From: Myrica gale
Taxonomy: Eukaryota > Streptophyta > Magnoliopsida > Fagales > Myricaceae
Assembly: GCA_963930655.1 (NCBI GenBank)
Contig: OZ005619.1
Span: forward strand, 19,119,752 to 19,183,751
DNA: 64,000 nucleotides
Reading direction: 5' to 3'
Part shown: one piece after another, positions 63,832 through 64,000 of the stretch
Position numbering within the stretch: position 1 is the stretch's first letter
Layout of the letters: the number at the start of each line of letters is the position of its first letter
Translations under genes and position numbers: made by a program
The notes under the pieces: model-generated
What the model was told of the DNA's origin: nothing
Seen by the model: only the letters and a program-made list of their open reading frames with translations
The model's database searches: none

Positions 63832-64000
63832 AAAACAATTATAATCTCTCTCCTAATAAAATACTATAATATAATCTCTCTCTCTCCCATAAAAAAAATA
63901 AAAAATTACCTCTCTCTTCACTTTTTCACTAAACCCAATACCAACACAAAACCCAATACCAAAAAAATTTCAACACAAACACAACCTAAATCAAAGAAGC
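63832..64000. mobile_element. MITE in intron 6 of the IGPD gene, cut by window end
   Basis: In reverse orientation this sequence matches the MITE at 11877-12074: GGTATTGGGTTTAGTG, the AAGTG and GAGAGA block and the GTGTTTGTGTT end are shared in the same order. The left limit is not fixed. The right end is near 63990, with CACAACC then TAA. Confidence 0.55.

Noticed and set aside
1-64000. CRISPR array, bacterial operon or virus-defence island
   Set aside because: The DNA is plant nuclear in character; no regularly spaced repeats or prokaryotic gene signals were seen.

Overview
This window is nuclear DNA from a flowering plant, most likely a woody core eudicot. The genes are split by short GT-AG introns, intergenic DNA is AT-rich, several small Tourist-like MITEs with 3-bp target duplications are present, and all proteins are plant types. 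Species cannot be named from the sequence. No rRNA gene, complete tRNA gene or CRISPR array was seen.

Seven protein genes could be assembled exon by exon with reading frame kept across every junction: a secreted copper amine oxidase (minus, 1720-4583, 4 exons, 648 aa); an HSP70-8/HSP70T-2-like short Hsp70 (plus, 14141-15859, 572 aa, with a probable intron in the 5' leader); a SEC14/CRAL-TRIO lipid-transfer protein with a long C-terminal tail (minus, 19392-22503, 7 exons, 423 aa); a SurE-type nucleotidase (minus, 32953-38031, 9 exons, 304 aa); a WNK kinase close to the WNK1/WNK9 branch (plus, 42841-45777, 7 exons, 736 aa); an IDM1/ROS4-like chromatin protein with PHD fingers and a GNAT domain (plus, 52804-60068, 9 exons, 1485 aa); and the first six exons of imidazoleglycerol-phosphate dehydratase of histidine synthesis (plus, 61166-63442), which runs off the right edge. 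Two TPX2-like exons at 8981-9583 look like a stranded gene fragment. The genes are unrelated housekeeping, signalling and chromatin loci; nothing suggests a gene cluster or operon-like system.

The spaces between genes hold mobile DNA. There is a whole, young TRIM (miniature LTR element) at 281-620 with a 5-bp target duplication; decayed Ty3/gypsy remains at about 47.9-49.05 kb; a possible solo LTR at 46587-46891; at least five MITEs with 3-bp duplications (6257-6445, 10454-10684, 11877-12074, 30951-31706, 40383-40561) and several degraded relatives; and two fold-back elements (about 26.5-26.9 kb and 50.66-50.98 kb).

The most informative structures are the 756-bp Harbinger-like insertion at 30951-31706, whose empty site survives next to it as a second copy of the same host repeat, and the 165-bp tandem duplication in the SurE gene that copied a splice acceptor together with the start of an exon. 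I found no convincing wholly new biological system. All exon limits are read by eye from splice signals and frame; none was confirmed by a search or by transcripts.
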